From positions 434,001-498,000 of the forward strand of contig NZ_CP139089.1 of assembly GCF_038024855.1 (NCBI RefSeq): 64,000 nucleotides of DNA, written 5' to 3'. A program made the position numbers and the translations under genes. Every line of letters starts with the position of its first letter. Positions within the stretch are counted from its first letter, which is position 1. Positions 27,407 to 37,021 of this stretch are shown here, in pieces. This DNA comes from Methylocella tundrae. Its GTDB lineage: Bacteria; Pseudomonadota; Alphaproteobacteria; Rhizobiales; Beijerinckiaceae. A model generated the notes under the pieces. That model saw only the letters and a program-made list of their open reading frames with translations. It made no database searches and was not told the origin of the DNA.

Positions 27407-28027
27407 ATGGGATCAAAAATGCCTCCCGAAAGTGAACGGCAGAACCAGGGCGGGTTTCTCGATGGGCAGTTGCTCGTCGCCATGCCCGGAATGCCCGACA
27501 ATCGCTTCTCCCGTTCGGTCATCTATCTTTGCGCGCACTCCGAGGAGGGCGCGATGGGCATCATCGTCAATCGCCCGGCGCGCAAGGTGACATTTTCCGA
27601 ACTCCTCGTTCAGCTCGACGTGATCAAGGCCGATGAGGCGATACGCTTGCCCGCGCAAGCCGGATCGGTGCAGGTCCTGAAAGGCGGCCCGGTGGAGACC
27701 GGCAGGGGATTTGTTCTCCATTCCAACGATTTCTTCATCGATAATTCGACATTGCCGATCGATAATGGCGTGTCCTTGACCGCGACGATCGACATCTTGC
27801 GCGCGATCGCGCGCGGGGCTGGGCCTGACCGGGCGCTGCTCGCGCTTGGCTACGCGGGCTGGTCGGCCGGTCAGCTCGAGGCCGAGATGCAGGAAAATGG
27901 CTGGCTCAACATTCCGGCCGACGCTTCGCTGATCTTTGATGAGGCGCTTGGCTCGAAATATGAGCGTGCGCTGCACAAAGTCGGCATCGACCTGAGGCGG
28001 CTCTCCTCGGATCTCGGCCATGCCTGA
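27407..28027 (+). CDS. YqgE/AlgH family protein (UPF0301)
   Basis: About 206 residues. Family motifs: [41 protein letters not shown] at the N-terminus, [14 protein letters not shown] in the middle and [23 protein letters not shown] near the C-terminus. AlgH was linked to alginate regulation in Pseudomonas; the molecular function is unknown. The ATG at 27407 has GGCGGAGAAA directly upstream, better than the in-frame ATG at 27377, which has no RBS. Confidence 0.92.
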   Translation: MGSKMPPESERQNQGGFLDGQLLVAMPGMPDNRFSRSVIYLCAHSEEGAMGIIVNRPARKVTFSELLVQLDVIKADEAIRLPAQAGSVQVLKGGPVETGRGFVLHSNDFFIDNSTLPIDNGVSLTATIDILRAIARGAGPDRALLALGYAGWSAGQLEAEMQENGWLNIPADASLIFDEALGSKYERALHKVGIDLRRLSSDLGHA

Positions 28028-28116
28028 GTTCGCCGCGCTCGCATAAGCTCAGCGCGCCCCCAACCGAAGTTCGGGAGGGAGCCGAAATCGCAACTTGCTA
28101 TCGGGGAGGCGAGCAG

Positions 28117-28326
28117 ATGACCGACGAAGAACACGCTCAAGAACTCGACGAAAAGAACAGGGTCATCGCGCATCTGACGAAGACCCTGTCCCATACGAGG
28201 GATTGCCTGGAAATCGCACGCAAGGCGCTGGAAAGCATTGCCGGCGAGGAGGGAGAAGGCGAGGCTTCGATTGAAGGGCATATCACCTGCCGCAAGATTG
28301 CCGCTGAATCCCTTAGTCGGATCTAG
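28117..28326 (+). CDS. Small hypothetical coiled-coil protein
   Basis: 69 residues, MTDEEHAQELDEKNRVIAHL and onward, highly charged and predicted helical. Two cysteines (RDCLEIA and ITCRKIA). A GGGAGGCGAGCAG ribosome-binding site precedes the ATG. It lies 89 bases after yqgE on the same strand. No function known to me. Confidence 0.7.
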   Translation: MTDEEHAQELDEKNRVIAHLTKTLSHTRDCLEIARKALESIAGEEGEGEASIEGHITCRKIAAESLSRI

Positions 28327-28380
28327 CGAAGAATGCGTTCAAGCGGAATCGCATTTCGCTCGTGAAACCTTTGTTTCAAC

Positions 28381-28424
28381 GCATGATGTGGCCCCGAAAA
28401 GTCTGCCACTTTTCGACGTCATGC
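28381..28424. repeat. Imperfect intergenic palindrome, resembling rhizobial palindromic repeats
   Basis: The arms GCATGATG...CGAAAAGT and ACTTTTCG...CGTCATGC form an imperfect inverted repeat of about 44 bases. From memory this looks like the dispersed palindromic elements (GCATGAT...TTTTCG...ATCATGC) frequent in intergenic DNA of Hyphomicrobiales. It lies between the convergent small gene and the GGDEF/EAL gene, so it may double as a terminator. Confidence 0.5.
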
Positions 28425-28469
28425 TCTGGCGCGGCGTGCTGATGCGAGGCGAGCTGCGGACCGCCCGGA

Positions 28470-31352
28470 TCAAGCGGCGATCGTCGCCGCTCCGACAAGC
28501 TTGCGGGCGTCGGCGGCGCTGATCGGATGACCGAAGGCGAAGCCTTGAGCGTATTCGCAGCCGAGTTGATAAAGTTCGATCGCGTCCGATTCCGCCTCGG
28601 CGCCTTCGGCGACGACTTCCATGCCAAGATCATGCGCGAGCGTTACGATGGAGCGCAGGATGACCGGCCTCGCCCCGGCGCCGTTTTGACGCACGAAAGA
28701 GCGATCAATCTTGATCGTGTCGAAAGGAAACCGCTGCAAATAGGCGAGCGACGAATAGCCGGTGCCGAAATCATCGAGCGATAGCCCGGCGCCGAGATCG
28801 CGGATGCGGGTCAGGATCTGCGCCGCATATTCAGGGTTTTCCATGACGAGACTCTCGGTCAGTTCGAGCTTTAGCGAGCCGGGGCTGACATCGACGCGCG
28901 ACAGCACGGTCTTGACGTCATGCAGGAGATCGTGGCGCAGCAATTGCCGAGACGAGACGTTGACGCTGACGAAGATCGGCGGATCTACGTCGAGCGCGCG
29001 CTGCCAGGCGGCGAGTTCGCGCGCTGCCCGCTCCAGCGCGAAAATGCCGAGATCGATGATGACGCCTGTCTCTTCGGCGACGCCGATAAATTCGCCGGGA
29101 TTGAGACGGCCAAGGCGGGGATGATCCCACCGCAGCAAAGCCTCGAAGCCGGCGACGGTGCGATCCTCGAGACGCACGATCGGCTGGAAGTAAACCTTCA
29201 TCTCGCCGCGATCGAGCGCCCGGCGCAGGTCCGCCGCAAGGCCGAAGCGGTCTGACCGCAAGGTCCGCATCGTCGCCCGGAACACCTCAATGCGATTGCC
29301 GCCGAGCCGTTTGCCGTGACGCATGGCGATTTCCGCGTCCTTCAGCATGTCCTCGCGCTTGGCGTGGAGCTGCGGGTCGTAGAGGGCGAGGCCGATCGAG
29401 GCGGTAAGCGGAATTTCCTTGTCGCTGAACGTCACCGGCGTCGAGGCGACGCGCCGCACGACATTGGCCAGCGCGGTAATCTGTTCGGTTTCGGGTTCTG
29501 AGACGATGAGCGCCGCGAATTGATCGCCCGAAAGGCGCGCGAGCGTATCCTGCGGCTTCAGGATGCGGCCAAGGCGCCGCGCCAAAGTGAGGAGGATCGA
29601 ATCACCGGCCGAAAGTCCGACCGCTTCATTGATCTGCTTGAAGCGGTCGATGTCGATGCTGATGACGGTCGGGCGCACTTTCGGGTCGCTTTGGGCGAGG
29701 GTCAGCGCCGCGTCGAGCCGGTCGAAGAACAATTCGCGATTGGGCAGCCCGGTCAGATTGTCATGCACGGCGTCGTGCAGAAGCCGTTCCTCCGCGGTCT
29801 TGATTTCCGTGATGTCGCTCAGCGCGCCGACGATGCGCAAGACTTCTCCGTCCGGACCGATCACGGGCCGCGCCTTCATGCGGAACCAGAAATGCTGGCC
29901 GTCAAAGGCGCGCAGGCGGAAATCCTGATTGATGCGGCCGCGCCGCTGCTCCAGCATGGCGTCGAGGCAGGCGCGGTAGCGGTCGCGCTCGAGCGGATGC
30001 AGCGCGTCGAGCCAGTTCGAGGCCGGTCCCTCGAGCGCGCCGCGGGCGAGGCCCAGTTGAGCCTCGACCTCGGGACTGACATAGACCCGGTCGGCGGCGA
30101 CGTCCCAATCGAAGATGATGTCGCCGCTGCCAGTCAGAGCCAGCGCCTTGCGCTCGATGTCGGACACAGCGCCGTGGGCGAGGCCGCTGCCGACGAACGC
30201 ATTTTGCATGATGGTGAAGCCGATGAGCATGACGATCAGCACGAGGCCGCCGATCAGCGCCGGGGAAACGAGATCATTGGTCAGCGTTCCTGTGACGGTA
30301 AAGGCGGCGCCGATGATCCAGGCGAGCAGCAGGAACCAGGTCGGGATCAGCATCACCGCGCGGTCGTAGCCGTGAACGGCGAGATACAACACGAGGACAA
30401 AGCCGACGACGCCGATGGTTGCGAGCGAAATGCGCGCGACGCCCGCGGCGACCGGCGCGTCATAGACCGAGAGGCCGACGAGCGCGGCAAGGAAAATCAG
30501 CCAGATCGCTGCGACGTGGGAGGCCCGAACGTGCCAGCGGTTGAGGTTCAGATAGGCGAACAGAAAAACCAGCAGCGTCGCTGCGAGGATGGTCTCGGCG
30601 CCGGCGCGCCAGATCCGGTCCGATTGGCCCTCGGTGCCGAAAATCTTTCCCCAGAAGCCAAAGTCGATGCAGACATAGGCGAGCACCGTCCAGGCGAGCG
30701 CCGCCGCGGCGGGAAAGATCACAGCGCCCTTGATGACGAAGACGATGGTCAAGAACAGGGCGAGGAGGCCGGCGACGCCGATGACGATGCCCTTGTAGAG
30801 CGAAAGGCTCGTCATCCTGTCCTTATAGGCGTCCGGCTCCCAGAGGTGGAGCTGGGGCAGGTTGGGCGTGCGCAATTCGGCGACATAGGTGACGGTCGTT
30901 CCCGGATCGAGGGTCAGCCGGAAAACATCGGCATCCTCGCTGTCCTCACGCTCCGGCGGAAAGCCCTGGCTCGCGGTGATCGCGGAAATGCGCGTCGCGC
31001 CGAGATCGGGCCAGATGACGCCGGAGCCGACGAGGCGGAAGTGCGGCGCGACGATCAGGCGTTCGATCTGTTCCCCGGTGTCGTTGGTCAGCGCGAAGAC
31101 GATCCAGTTCGGACGCGTTCCCTGTTCTCTGGCGCGCACCTCGATGCGCCGGACGATCCCGTCCGACCCCGGAGCCGTCGAGACGAGCAGGCGATCGCCG
31201 GCGGAATTATAGCTTTCGATCGCCTTGGTGAGGTCGATCACCTGAGAATCGAGTGGAACCCGCACGGATTCGATCGCTCGCGCTGGGCTCAAGCCCGCCG
31301 CGAGCGCCGCGAGAAGGATGAGACAACGAAAATAATGAGCAATGCCCGCCAA
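28470..31352 (-). CDS. GGDEF/EAL-domain membrane protein with PAS sensor (c-di-GMP turnover)
   Basis: 960 residues. A signal peptide and an extracytoplasmic N-terminal domain (to about 185) are followed by seven or eight membrane helices (about 190-390), a PAS domain with PAC segment (about 405-520), a GGDEF domain (about 530-690) and an EAL domain (about 705-950). The GGDEF signature is degenerate (LSGDQF, Ser608-Phe612), so cyclase activity is doubtful. The EAL motif is intact (Glu737 in FEALLRW), along with [13 protein letters not shown] and IKIDRSFV, so phosphodiesterase activity is expected. The N-terminal half resembles 7TM-DISM receptors. The ligand is unknown. Confidence 0.9.
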   Translation of the reverse strand: MAGIAHYFRCLILLAALAAGLSPARAIESVRVPLDSQVIDLTKAIESYNSAGDRLLVSTAPGSDGIVRRIEVRAREQGTRPNWIVFALTNDTGEQIERLIVAPHFRLVGSGVIWPDLGATRISAITASQGFPPEREDSEDADVFRLTLDPGTTVTYVAELRTPNLPQLHLWEPDAYKDRMTSLSLYKGIVIGVAGLLALFLTIVFVIKGAVIFPAAAALAWTVLAYVCIDFGFWGKIFGTEGQSDRIWRAGAETILAATLLVFLFAYLNLNRWHVRASHVAAIWLIFLAALVGLSVYDAPVAAGVARISLATIGVVGFVLVLYLAVHGYDRAVMLIPTWFLLLAWIIGAAFTVTGTLTNDLVSPALIGGLVLIVMLIGFTIMQNAFVGSGLAHGAVSDIERKALALTGSGDIIFDWDVAADRVYVSPEVEAQLGLARGALEGPASNWLDALHPLERDRYRACLDAMLEQRRGRINQDFRLRAFDGQHFWFRMKARPVIGPDGEVLRIVGALSDITEIKTAEERLLHDAVHDNLTGLPNRELFFDRLDAALTLAQSDPKVRPTVISIDIDRFKQINEAVGLSAGDSILLTLARRLGRILKPQDTLARLSGDQFAALIVSEPETEQITALANVVRRVASTPVTFSDKEIPLTASIGLALYDPQLHAKREDMLKDAEIAMRHGKRLGGNRIEVFRATMRTLRSDRFGLAADLRRALDRGEMKVYFQPIVRLEDRTVAGFEALLRWDHPRLGRLNPGEFIGVAEETGVIIDLGIFALERAARELAAWQRALDVDPPIFVSVNVSSRQLLRHDLLHDVKTVLSRVDVSPGSLKLELTESLVMENPEYAAQILTRIRDLGAGLSLDDFGTGYSSLAYLQRFPFDTIKIDRSFVRQNGAGARPVILRSIVTLAHDLGMEVVAEGAEAESDAIELYQLGCEYAQGFAFGHPISAADARKLVGAATIAA

Positions 31353-31552
31353 GAGTGATTTACCTGTGGAATGGAGCCGCCCGCGAAAGGAGCGGTTCGA
31401 GCCGAGGGGCGATCTTGAATGGTGAAGCTTATGTCCGCCAGCGGCAACGAGACGGTTTAGCGGTCATTCGTGTCGGTTTTGGGATGCGCGGATGAGGCGC
31501 GCAAGCAAAAACCTTCGCCGGTCGCGGCCTCGCCGGTGAATAGCTTGCCGAT

Positions 31553-32164
31553 TCAGAACTTGCCCTGCCGCGGCGGCCGCAAGGGCGTCTGATCGGATTC
31601 GAGCATGCCGAACAGCAAATGATCCTCCCAGACTCCGTTGATGCGCAGATAGGCGCGCGCATAGCCTTCCCGCTTGAACCCGACGCGTTCCAGCAGTCTC
31701 ATCGAGGCCGCGTTATGGGGCAGGCAGGAGGCCTCGACCCGATGAAGCCGCAGCGAGCCGAAGGAAAAGGCCACCGCCGCGCGCGCGGCCCTCGTCATAA
31801 AGCCTTGATTCGCGAAAATTTCGCCGATCCAATAGCCGAGCGTCGCGGCCTGCACGACGCCGCGCTTGATCTGGCCGAGGGTGAGGCCGCCAAGCAGCAC
31901 GTCATCGTCGCGAAAGACAAGAAACGGATAGGCTTCGTTGCTCTCGATCTCCTGCTGATGGCGGCGCACGCGCCGGCGGAAAGCGGCGCGCGTCAGATCG
32001 TCGCCGGGCCAGGTCGGTTCCCACGGCGTCAGAAAATCGCGGCTGTGTTCGCGCAGGCTCGACCACGCCTCGAAGTCGCGCATTTCCGGCGGCCGCAGAT
32101 AGACGCCGTCGCCGCGCACAAAGTGAGGAATCTCGATGTTCGGCCCGATTCGAAAAAGCGCCAC
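31553..32164 (-). CDS. GNAT N-acetyltransferase, RimJ/RimL-like
   Basis: About 203 residues. Acetyl-CoA-dependent acetyltransferase of the RimJ type, which modifies ribosomal protein N-termini or other amines. YLRPPEMRDFEAWSSLRE starts the fold, with ATLGYWIGEIFANQGFMTRAARA (acetyl-CoA pyrophosphate loop) and LHRVEASCLPHNAASMRLLERVGF as the typical RimJ block. The GTG at 32164 is preceded by AAGGAG at good spacing and lies 13 bases after the M16 peptidase stop. The frame is open further upstream inside that gene. Third gene of a thrC-M16-GNAT operon. Confidence 0.88.
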   Translation of the reverse strand: MALFRIGPNIEIPHFVRGDGVYLRPPEMRDFEAWSSLREHSRDFLTPWEPTWPGDDLTRAAFRRRVRRHQQEIESNEAYPFLVFRDDDVLLGGLTLGQIKRGVVQAATLGYWIGEIFANQGFMTRAARAAVAFSFGSLRLHRVEASCLPHNAASMRLLERVGFKREGYARAYLRINGVWEDHLLFGMLESDQTPLRPPRQGKF

Positions 32165-32177
32165 GGCGCCAACTCCT

Positions 32178-33446
32178 TCAACAGGCGCGCAGACGCTGCG
32201 CGACGCGGTCGGGGGCAAAAACCTTGCTAACAGGGCCGATGGCGGCGACCGTCGGCTTCGATGAGAGCGCCCGCGCGCCCGCTTGCCGGATGGCGGCAAT
32301 ATCAAGCTGATCAATCTTGCCGATGATTTCCTCGCGCGAGAGGACCCTGTCGAAAGCCATCACCTGCCGCGCGATTTGTTCGCAACGCGCGGAGGGCGAT
32401 TCAAGCGCCGCGAGCAGCGAGACCTTCATCTGCGCCTTGGCGCGGCGCGCTTCGGCCTCGCTCAGCCGTTGCGCCGCTTCGCCGAGGCAATCAAGGGCGA
32501 CTGGCATCAATTCCGCGACGTCCTTGGCGCCGGTCGCCGCGTAAAAGCCGAAAAGGCCGGTATCCGAATAGCCCCAGTGAAAGGCGTGGATGGAATAGGC
32601 AAGGCCGCGCGTCTCGCGCACTTCCTGGAACAGGCGCGAGGACATGCCGCCGCCGACAGCGTTGGCGAACACCTGCAGGGCGTAAAAATTCTCGTCGGCG
32701 TAGGAGAGCCCTTCGAATCCGATGACGATATGGGCCTGTTCGAGCCGGCGCTTCATCAGGATTTCGCCGCCGCGATAAAGCGCGGCCGGCGCCGCGGCGC
32801 GGGAATCGCCGCCGGCCGCAAGGCCCGAAAAGCGCTTCTCCACATCCGCGCAGATGCGATCATGGTCGATGGCGCCGGCGGCGCCGATCACGGTCGCGCG
32901 GCTGCAGTAATGGCTGTCGAGATAAGCGCCGATGGCGTCGCGGCTGAAGCCGGCGATCTGTTCGGGCGTTCCCAGAATCGGCCGGCCGATCGGCTGGTCG
33001 GGAAAGGCCGAGGCGTTGAACAGGTCGAAAACGAAATCGTCCGGCGTATCTTCGACCGCGCCGATCTCCTGAAGGATGACGCCTTTTTCGCGCTCGAGCT
33101 CTTCCGCGTCGAAGATGCTGTCGGTCAGGATGTCGGCGAGGATGTCAAGCGCGAGCGGCGCGTCCTCGGCGAGCACATGGGCGTAATAGGCGGTGTGTTC
33201 GGTGCTCGTCGCGGCGTTGAGATCGCCGCCCGCGGCCTCGATCTCTTCGGCGATCGCCCGAGCCGAACGCCGGCGCGTGCCTTTGAAGGCCATGTGTTCG
33301 AGAAGATGGGAGAGGCCATGTTCGCTCTTGCGCTCGTGGCGCGACCCCGCGCCGACCCAGACGCCGAGCGAGGCGGTTTCGAGATGCGGCATGGCGTCGG
33401 TGACGACGCGAAGCCCGGACGGCAATGTCGTGACCTTTGCGCTCAT
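32178..33446 (-). CDS. M16 family zinc peptidase (processing-peptidase-like)
   Basis: 422 residues, the size of mitochondrial-processing-peptidase beta-like bacterial proteins. The inverted zinc motif HxxEH is His47-Glu50-His51 (SHLLEHMAF), and the distal Glu ligand is in the region after ATSTEHTAYYAHV. C-terminal half has the GLAYSIHAF and GLFGFYAATGA segments. Overlaps thrC by 4 bases and is followed 13 bases later by the GNAT gene, so the three are one operon. Likely cytoplasmic or periplasm-facing peptide degradation; no signal peptide is seen. Confidence 0.92.
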   Translation of the reverse strand: MSAKVTTLPSGLRVVTDAMPHLETASLGVWVGAGSRHERKSEHGLSHLLEHMAFKGTRRRSARAIAEEIEAAGGDLNAATSTEHTAYYAHVLAEDAPLALDILADILTDSIFDAEELEREKGVILQEIGAVEDTPDDFVFDLFNASAFPDQPIGRPILGTPEQIAGFSRDAIGAYLDSHYCSRATVIGAAGAIDHDRICADVEKRFSGLAAGGDSRAAAPAALYRGGEILMKRRLEQAHIVIGFEGLSYADENFYALQVFANAVGGGMSSRLFQEVRETRGLAYSIHAFHWGYSDTGLFGFYAATGAKDVAELMPVALDCLGEAAQRLSEAEARRAKAQMKVSLLAALESPSARCEQIARQVMAFDRVLSREEIIGKIDQLDIAAIRQAGARALSSKPTVAAIGPVSKVFAPDRVAQRLRAC

Positions 33447-34876
33447 GACGCCGCCTTTTGAGGCTCTCGGCCCGTCTCGCCCGAGACGGCGGCGCGAATG
33501 AAGCGTTCGATTTCGCCCTGATCATTGGGCAGGACCGAGAAATGCTCGGGCCGCTCCATGAGGCCGGCGAGATGTGGCGGCAGCTCCGGGCGCAGGCCCG
33601 TGGCGGCCTCGATGGCGTCGGGAAACTTCGCGGCATGGGCGGTGCCAAGCACGACGAGCGGCGTTCTTGCCCCGCGTGAAAGCGCCTCCCGCCGCGCGGC
33701 GCTGACGCCGACGGCGGAGTGCGGATCACAGAGATAGCGCGCTTCGCGCCAGAGCCGCGCGATCTCCTGGCTGGTCTGTGCTTCGCTGACGCTGAACGCG
33801 TCGAAATCGGCGCGGATGGCGTTCAGCGCGTCGGCGTCGATGTCGAACGAGCGCGACTGGGCGAGTTGCGCCATCTTGGCGCGGATCGTCGGCGCGTCGC
33901 GGCCATAGGCTTCAAACAGAAGCCGCTCGAAATTGGACGAAACCTGAATGTCCATCGAGGGCGATTGCGTCGGGCGCACCTCGCCGAGGGCATAGGCGCC
34001 GCTCGCGAGGGCGCGCGGCAGGATGTCGTTGGAATTGGTGGCGATCACCAGCCGGTCGACAGGCAGCCCCATGCGCTTGGCGATCCAGCCGGCGAAAACA
34101 TCGCCGAAATTGCCCGTCGGCGTGACGAAGGAAACAGGACGATAAGGGGCGCCAAGAGCGACGGCGCTCGTGAAGTAATAGACGGTCTGGGCGAGGATGC
34201 GCGCCCAGTTGATCGAGTTCACGCCGCAAAGATTGAGTTTCTCGCGCAGCGGCGGGTTGTTGAAAAGAGCTTTGACCGCGGCCTGCGCGTCGTCGAAAGA
34301 GCCCTCGATGGCGATGGCGTGAATGTTGTCGGCGCCGACCGTGGTCATCTGGCGCCGCTGCACCTCCGAGACGCGCCCATGCGGGTAAAGAATAAACACA
34401 TCGACCTGTCGCAGGCCCGAGAAGGCCTCGATCGCCGCGGCGCCCGTGTCGCCAGAGGTCGCGCCGACGATTGTCGCCCGTTGTCCGCGCGCGTGCAGCG
34501 CGTGTTCGACGAGGCGCGCCAGCAGCTGCATCGCGAGATCTTTGAAGGCCAGCGTCGGACCGTGGAAAAGTTCGAGCGTAAAGAGATTATCGTCAAGCTG
34601 GGCGAGGGGGGCGATGGCCGGATGCCGAAAGCTCGCGTAGGCGGCCTCGATCATGCCGCGCAGGGCCGGGGCCGCGATCTCGTCTGCCACATAAGGCGAG
34701 ATGACGGCTTCAGCGACTTCCGCATAGGATCTGCCGGCAAAATCAGCGATCTCCTCCTGGCTTAGCCTTGGATAGTCTTGCGGCAAGTATAGGCCGCCGT
34801 CCGGCGCGAGCCCTGCGAGCAGCGTCTGGGTGAAGGATAGCGGCGCAGCTTCGCCGCGGGTGGAGATGTATTTCAA
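33443..34876 (-). CDS. thrC: Threonine synthase
   Basis: 477 residues, PLP enzyme converting O-phosphohomoserine to threonine. N-terminal MKYISTRGEAAPLSF and LAPDGGLYLPQDYPR are typical. The PLP-binding Lys is Lys112 in GPTLAFKDLAMQLL, with the GATSGDTGAAAIEAF phosphate loop. This is the longer class of threonine synthase (about 460-480 residues) with C-terminal substrate lid. First gene of the operon with the M16 peptidase and GNAT. With thrB at 24277 the window holds the last two steps of threonine synthesis. Confidence 0.96.
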   Translation of the reverse strand: MKYISTRGEAAPLSFTQTLLAGLAPDGGLYLPQDYPRLSQEEIADFAGRSYAEVAEAVISPYVADEIAAPALRGMIEAAYASFRHPAIAPLAQLDDNLFTLELFHGPTLAFKDLAMQLLARLVEHALHARGQRATIVGATSGDTGAAAIEAFSGLRQVDVFILYPHGRVSEVQRRQMTTVGADNIHAIAIEGSFDDAQAAVKALFNNPPLREKLNLCGVNSINWARILAQTVYYFTSAVALGAPYRPVSFVTPTGNFGDVFAGWIAKRMGLPVDRLVIATNSNDILPRALASGAYALGEVRPTQSPSMDIQVSSNFERLLFEAYGRDAPTIRAKMAQLAQSRSFDIDADALNAIRADFDAFSVSEAQTSQEIARLWREARYLCDPHSAVGVSAARREALSRGARTPLVVLGTAHAAKFPDAIEAATGLRPELPPHLAGLMERPEHFSVLPNDQGEIERFIRAAVSGETGREPQKAAS

Positions 34877-35027
34877 GACAGGGATCCAGATCTCGCCGGA
34901 GCGACGAATTTATCGATTGAGCCAAGGCGTCTAACATAATTCAGCGAGGCGGGCAGCAACAGGCGCTGTTGCATAAGACGAAATCGCGCCATTGTTCTCA
35001 AACGAAAATCAGGAGAATATGGCGCAA

Positions 35028-35762
35028 TTAGCGGTTTTGCCATGCAAAGACGACGAATACCGCGACAAGCGCGAAAGCAAGGCCGAACCAGGTCAGCGCG
35101 TAGGAGAGGTGATTATTGGGAAAAACCAGCTCCGTCGCGCCCCCTTGCGGCCAGCCGCCGGGGATCGGCGCCGCGTCCGCGTCGATGCTGAAGGGCGCCG
35201 CCGGGGAAAGACCGAAATGGGCGGCGATCAAGGCTGGGTCGCGCGTGAAATACGCGCCCGTTTCCGGATGATCGGCGGGGGTGAACAGGTTTCGCGATTC
35301 CGGCTGGCGCATCAAGCCCGTGACATGGGTTTCGCCTTCGACTTGTCCCTGCGGCCGGCTGCCGGGGTCTTTCCGGTCGAGCGGCGCGAAGCCTCGATTG
35401 ACGATGACGTAAGCGCCTGAGTCGAGCCGCAGAGGCGTGAGCACGAGATAGCCCGGCTGCCTCGCCGCGCCGCCGGCTGGGCGAAAGATCAGCGCTTCCT
35501 TGCCATTGTCAAAGACGCCCGTCAGTTCGACGTGGCGATACTCATAATCGTCCGGGCGCAATTGCGCCCACTGGCTCTCTGGCGGCAACGCCGAAGGGGG
35601 CGCCTTGGCGCGGGCCTCGATCTGCGCGATCAGGCCTTCCTTCCAGGCGAGGCGATGCAATTGCCAGACGCCGAGCGCCGTCAGAAAAGCGCAGCCGAGA
35701 AGCGTCGCGATCGCAGGCCAGAGCAGCCCGGCCGGCCGTTCTTTCGTCAACGTCCGCGTCAA
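35028..35762 (-). CDS. SURF1 family cytochrome oxidase assembly protein
   Basis: About 244 residues with the two terminal membrane helices of SURF1: LLWPAIATLLGCAFLTALGVWQL near the start, and LSYALTWFGLAFALVAVFVVFAWQNR at the end. The first helix ends with GVWQLHRLAWK, the family signature. The periplasmic middle has the VYVIVNRGF-type PLDR segment and NHLSYALTWF. It helps heme a insertion in aa3 oxidases. The TTG at 35762 overlaps the stop of the DUF983 gene (TTGA) and gives normal length; the open frame upstream lies inside that gene. It is separated from its usual neighbour coxC by about 16 kb of + strand genes. Confidence 0.9.
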   Translation of the reverse strand: MTRTLTKERPAGLLWPAIATLLGCAFLTALGVWQLHRLAWKEGLIAQIEARAKAPPSALPPESQWAQLRPDDYEYRHVELTGVFDNGKEALIFRPAGGAARQPGYLVLTPLRLDSGAYVIVNRGFAPLDRKDPGSRPQGQVEGETHVTGLMRQPESRNLFTPADHPETGAYFTRDPALIAAHFGLSPAAPFSIDADAAPIPGGWPQGGATELVFPNNHLSYALTWFGLAFALVAVFVVFAWQNR

Positions 35763-36136
35763 CGCTCGAACCGCCCTTGTTCGGCCTTGGTGCGATATTG
35801 CTGCGCGACAAGGACGCCTTTCAGCGGACGCAAAAGTCCGATGCAGACGATCAGCGTCAGCGGCAGAAACACAACGAGATGAACCCACATCGGCGGTTCG
35901 AACGTCAGCTCCGTCCATAAAGCTATGCCGAGCACGATGAAGCCGCCGATCAGGGAAACGAAAACCGCTGGGCCGTCAGCCGAGTCGGCGAAGCCAAAAT
36001 CAAGACCACAGACATCGCACTTCGGCGCGAACGTGAGGAAGCCTTTGAAGAGCGCTCCCTTTCCGCAGCGGGGACAGCGGCCTTTCAGTCCTGCGGCCAA
36101 AGGCGATGGGGGCAAATAGCCGTCTTCATGTGTCAT
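35759..36136 (-). CDS. DUF983 family membrane protein
   Basis: 125 residues. N-terminal zinc-ribbon-like pairs (GRCPRCGKGALF and KCDVCGLDFG) are followed by two membrane helices (VFVSLIGGFIVLGIALWTELTF and VHLVVFLPLTLIVCIGLL). DUF983 is normally encoded between coxC and SURF1 in alphaproteobacterial oxidase operons. It is translationally coupled to SURF1 here. Confidence 0.9.
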   Translation of the reverse strand: MTHEDGYLPPSPLAAGLKGRCPRCGKGALFKGFLTFAPKCDVCGLDFGFADSADGPAVFVSLIGGFIVLGIALWTELTFEPPMWVHLVVFLPLTLIVCIGLLRPLKGVLVAQQYRTKAEQGRFER

Positions 36137-37021
36137 CGCATATCCTTACGGGGTTGATCCGAAGCGGGGCCCGTCTCAAGCCTGCGCGGCGCGCAGTTGG
36201 CAGTCCGCCTGTCGTCCGACGTCATACCACGGCTTGGCGCAGTTTACGCCGCCCCGATAGGGAGCGGCTCTTGCTAGCCCTCCGCCAGGAGCGCGCCGAC
36301 ATCGCTGCGGGACAATTATGAACAAGCGATCATTTGTATCGGTAAATGGTATATGGTAGTGTTTATCCCTGATTTCATCTTGAGTGGACGCGCTCCTCAG
36401 CCGGGGAAACTACGAAGCCATGATGAATAATCACATTTAACACTAATTATTATTTAGAGCTTAAATTTATTGACGGGATCGGTTTCAGATCGAGGCATTA
36501 AGGCCTAATTTTTTGACTAATCTATTTAAGCGCGGAGTCTCCCAGGATAGCGAGATTTAGTAGAATTGCGTCCATTCGGGCGGCTCTTTGTCCAATTTTT
36601 TTTGCGAATTGGGAGGGCGCGCGACAGCTACACCCACGCTCTTTCCGCGAGAGGCGGCATGCGTCGTTCGCCGGATTGATCGACGACTAATTGGAGCGCT
36701 GAATGAGTTTTCGCAAGGGTCGGGCTTTGCCCAAGAGGGACCTCCCGGAGAGTCTTTGCCCGGATGCGCGTCAAAACAATTCATTGATCTCGATTGGATG
36801 TATTCCCGCATGAGAAACACATTTTCGCCATATTGCCAAAAAGAGTTGGCCGGTTTTCAAAGCGAATATATAGTGTGTTGGAGAGTTATTATTATTCAAT
36901 GGCTTAAGTCTCAACTCGAAGACATCCGCTTCACAGTTTCCAAAGGTGCGAACGGTCGCGGTCTCGCGGGAGTCTGGTTGGGAACTGTCCGGCGCTGTCC
37001 CTGAATGGAGAGGTTGTTGCC
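36137..37021. other. Long AT-richer intergenic region upstream of the NRPS/PKS genes
   Basis: About 885 bases, clearly lower in GC than the flanks, especially 36300-36600 and 36800-36920. It must contain the promoter(s) of the DUF983-SURF1 pair (minus) and of the NRPS/PKS genes (plus). Short frames at 36557-36820 (minus) and 36588-37004 (plus) overlap each other and have no recognisable features. A TTGACG occurs near 36470 without a good -10 box at the right distance. No regulator gene is present. Confidence 0.4.

Noticed and set aside
29520..31358. 612-codon plus-strand frame opposite the GGDEF/EAL gene
   Set aside because: Antisense shadow of a gene with strong domain matches; the translation is unusually rich in charged and Arg/Asp residues.
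32283..33461. 392-codon plus-strand frame opposite the M16 peptidase
   Set aside because: Antisense shadow of a well-supported peptidase gene.
36588..37004. 138-codon frame directly before the NRPS start
   Set aside because: Looked like a possible MbtH-type or regulatory gene by position, but has no MbtH motif or other recognisable feature and an AT-rich region runs through it.
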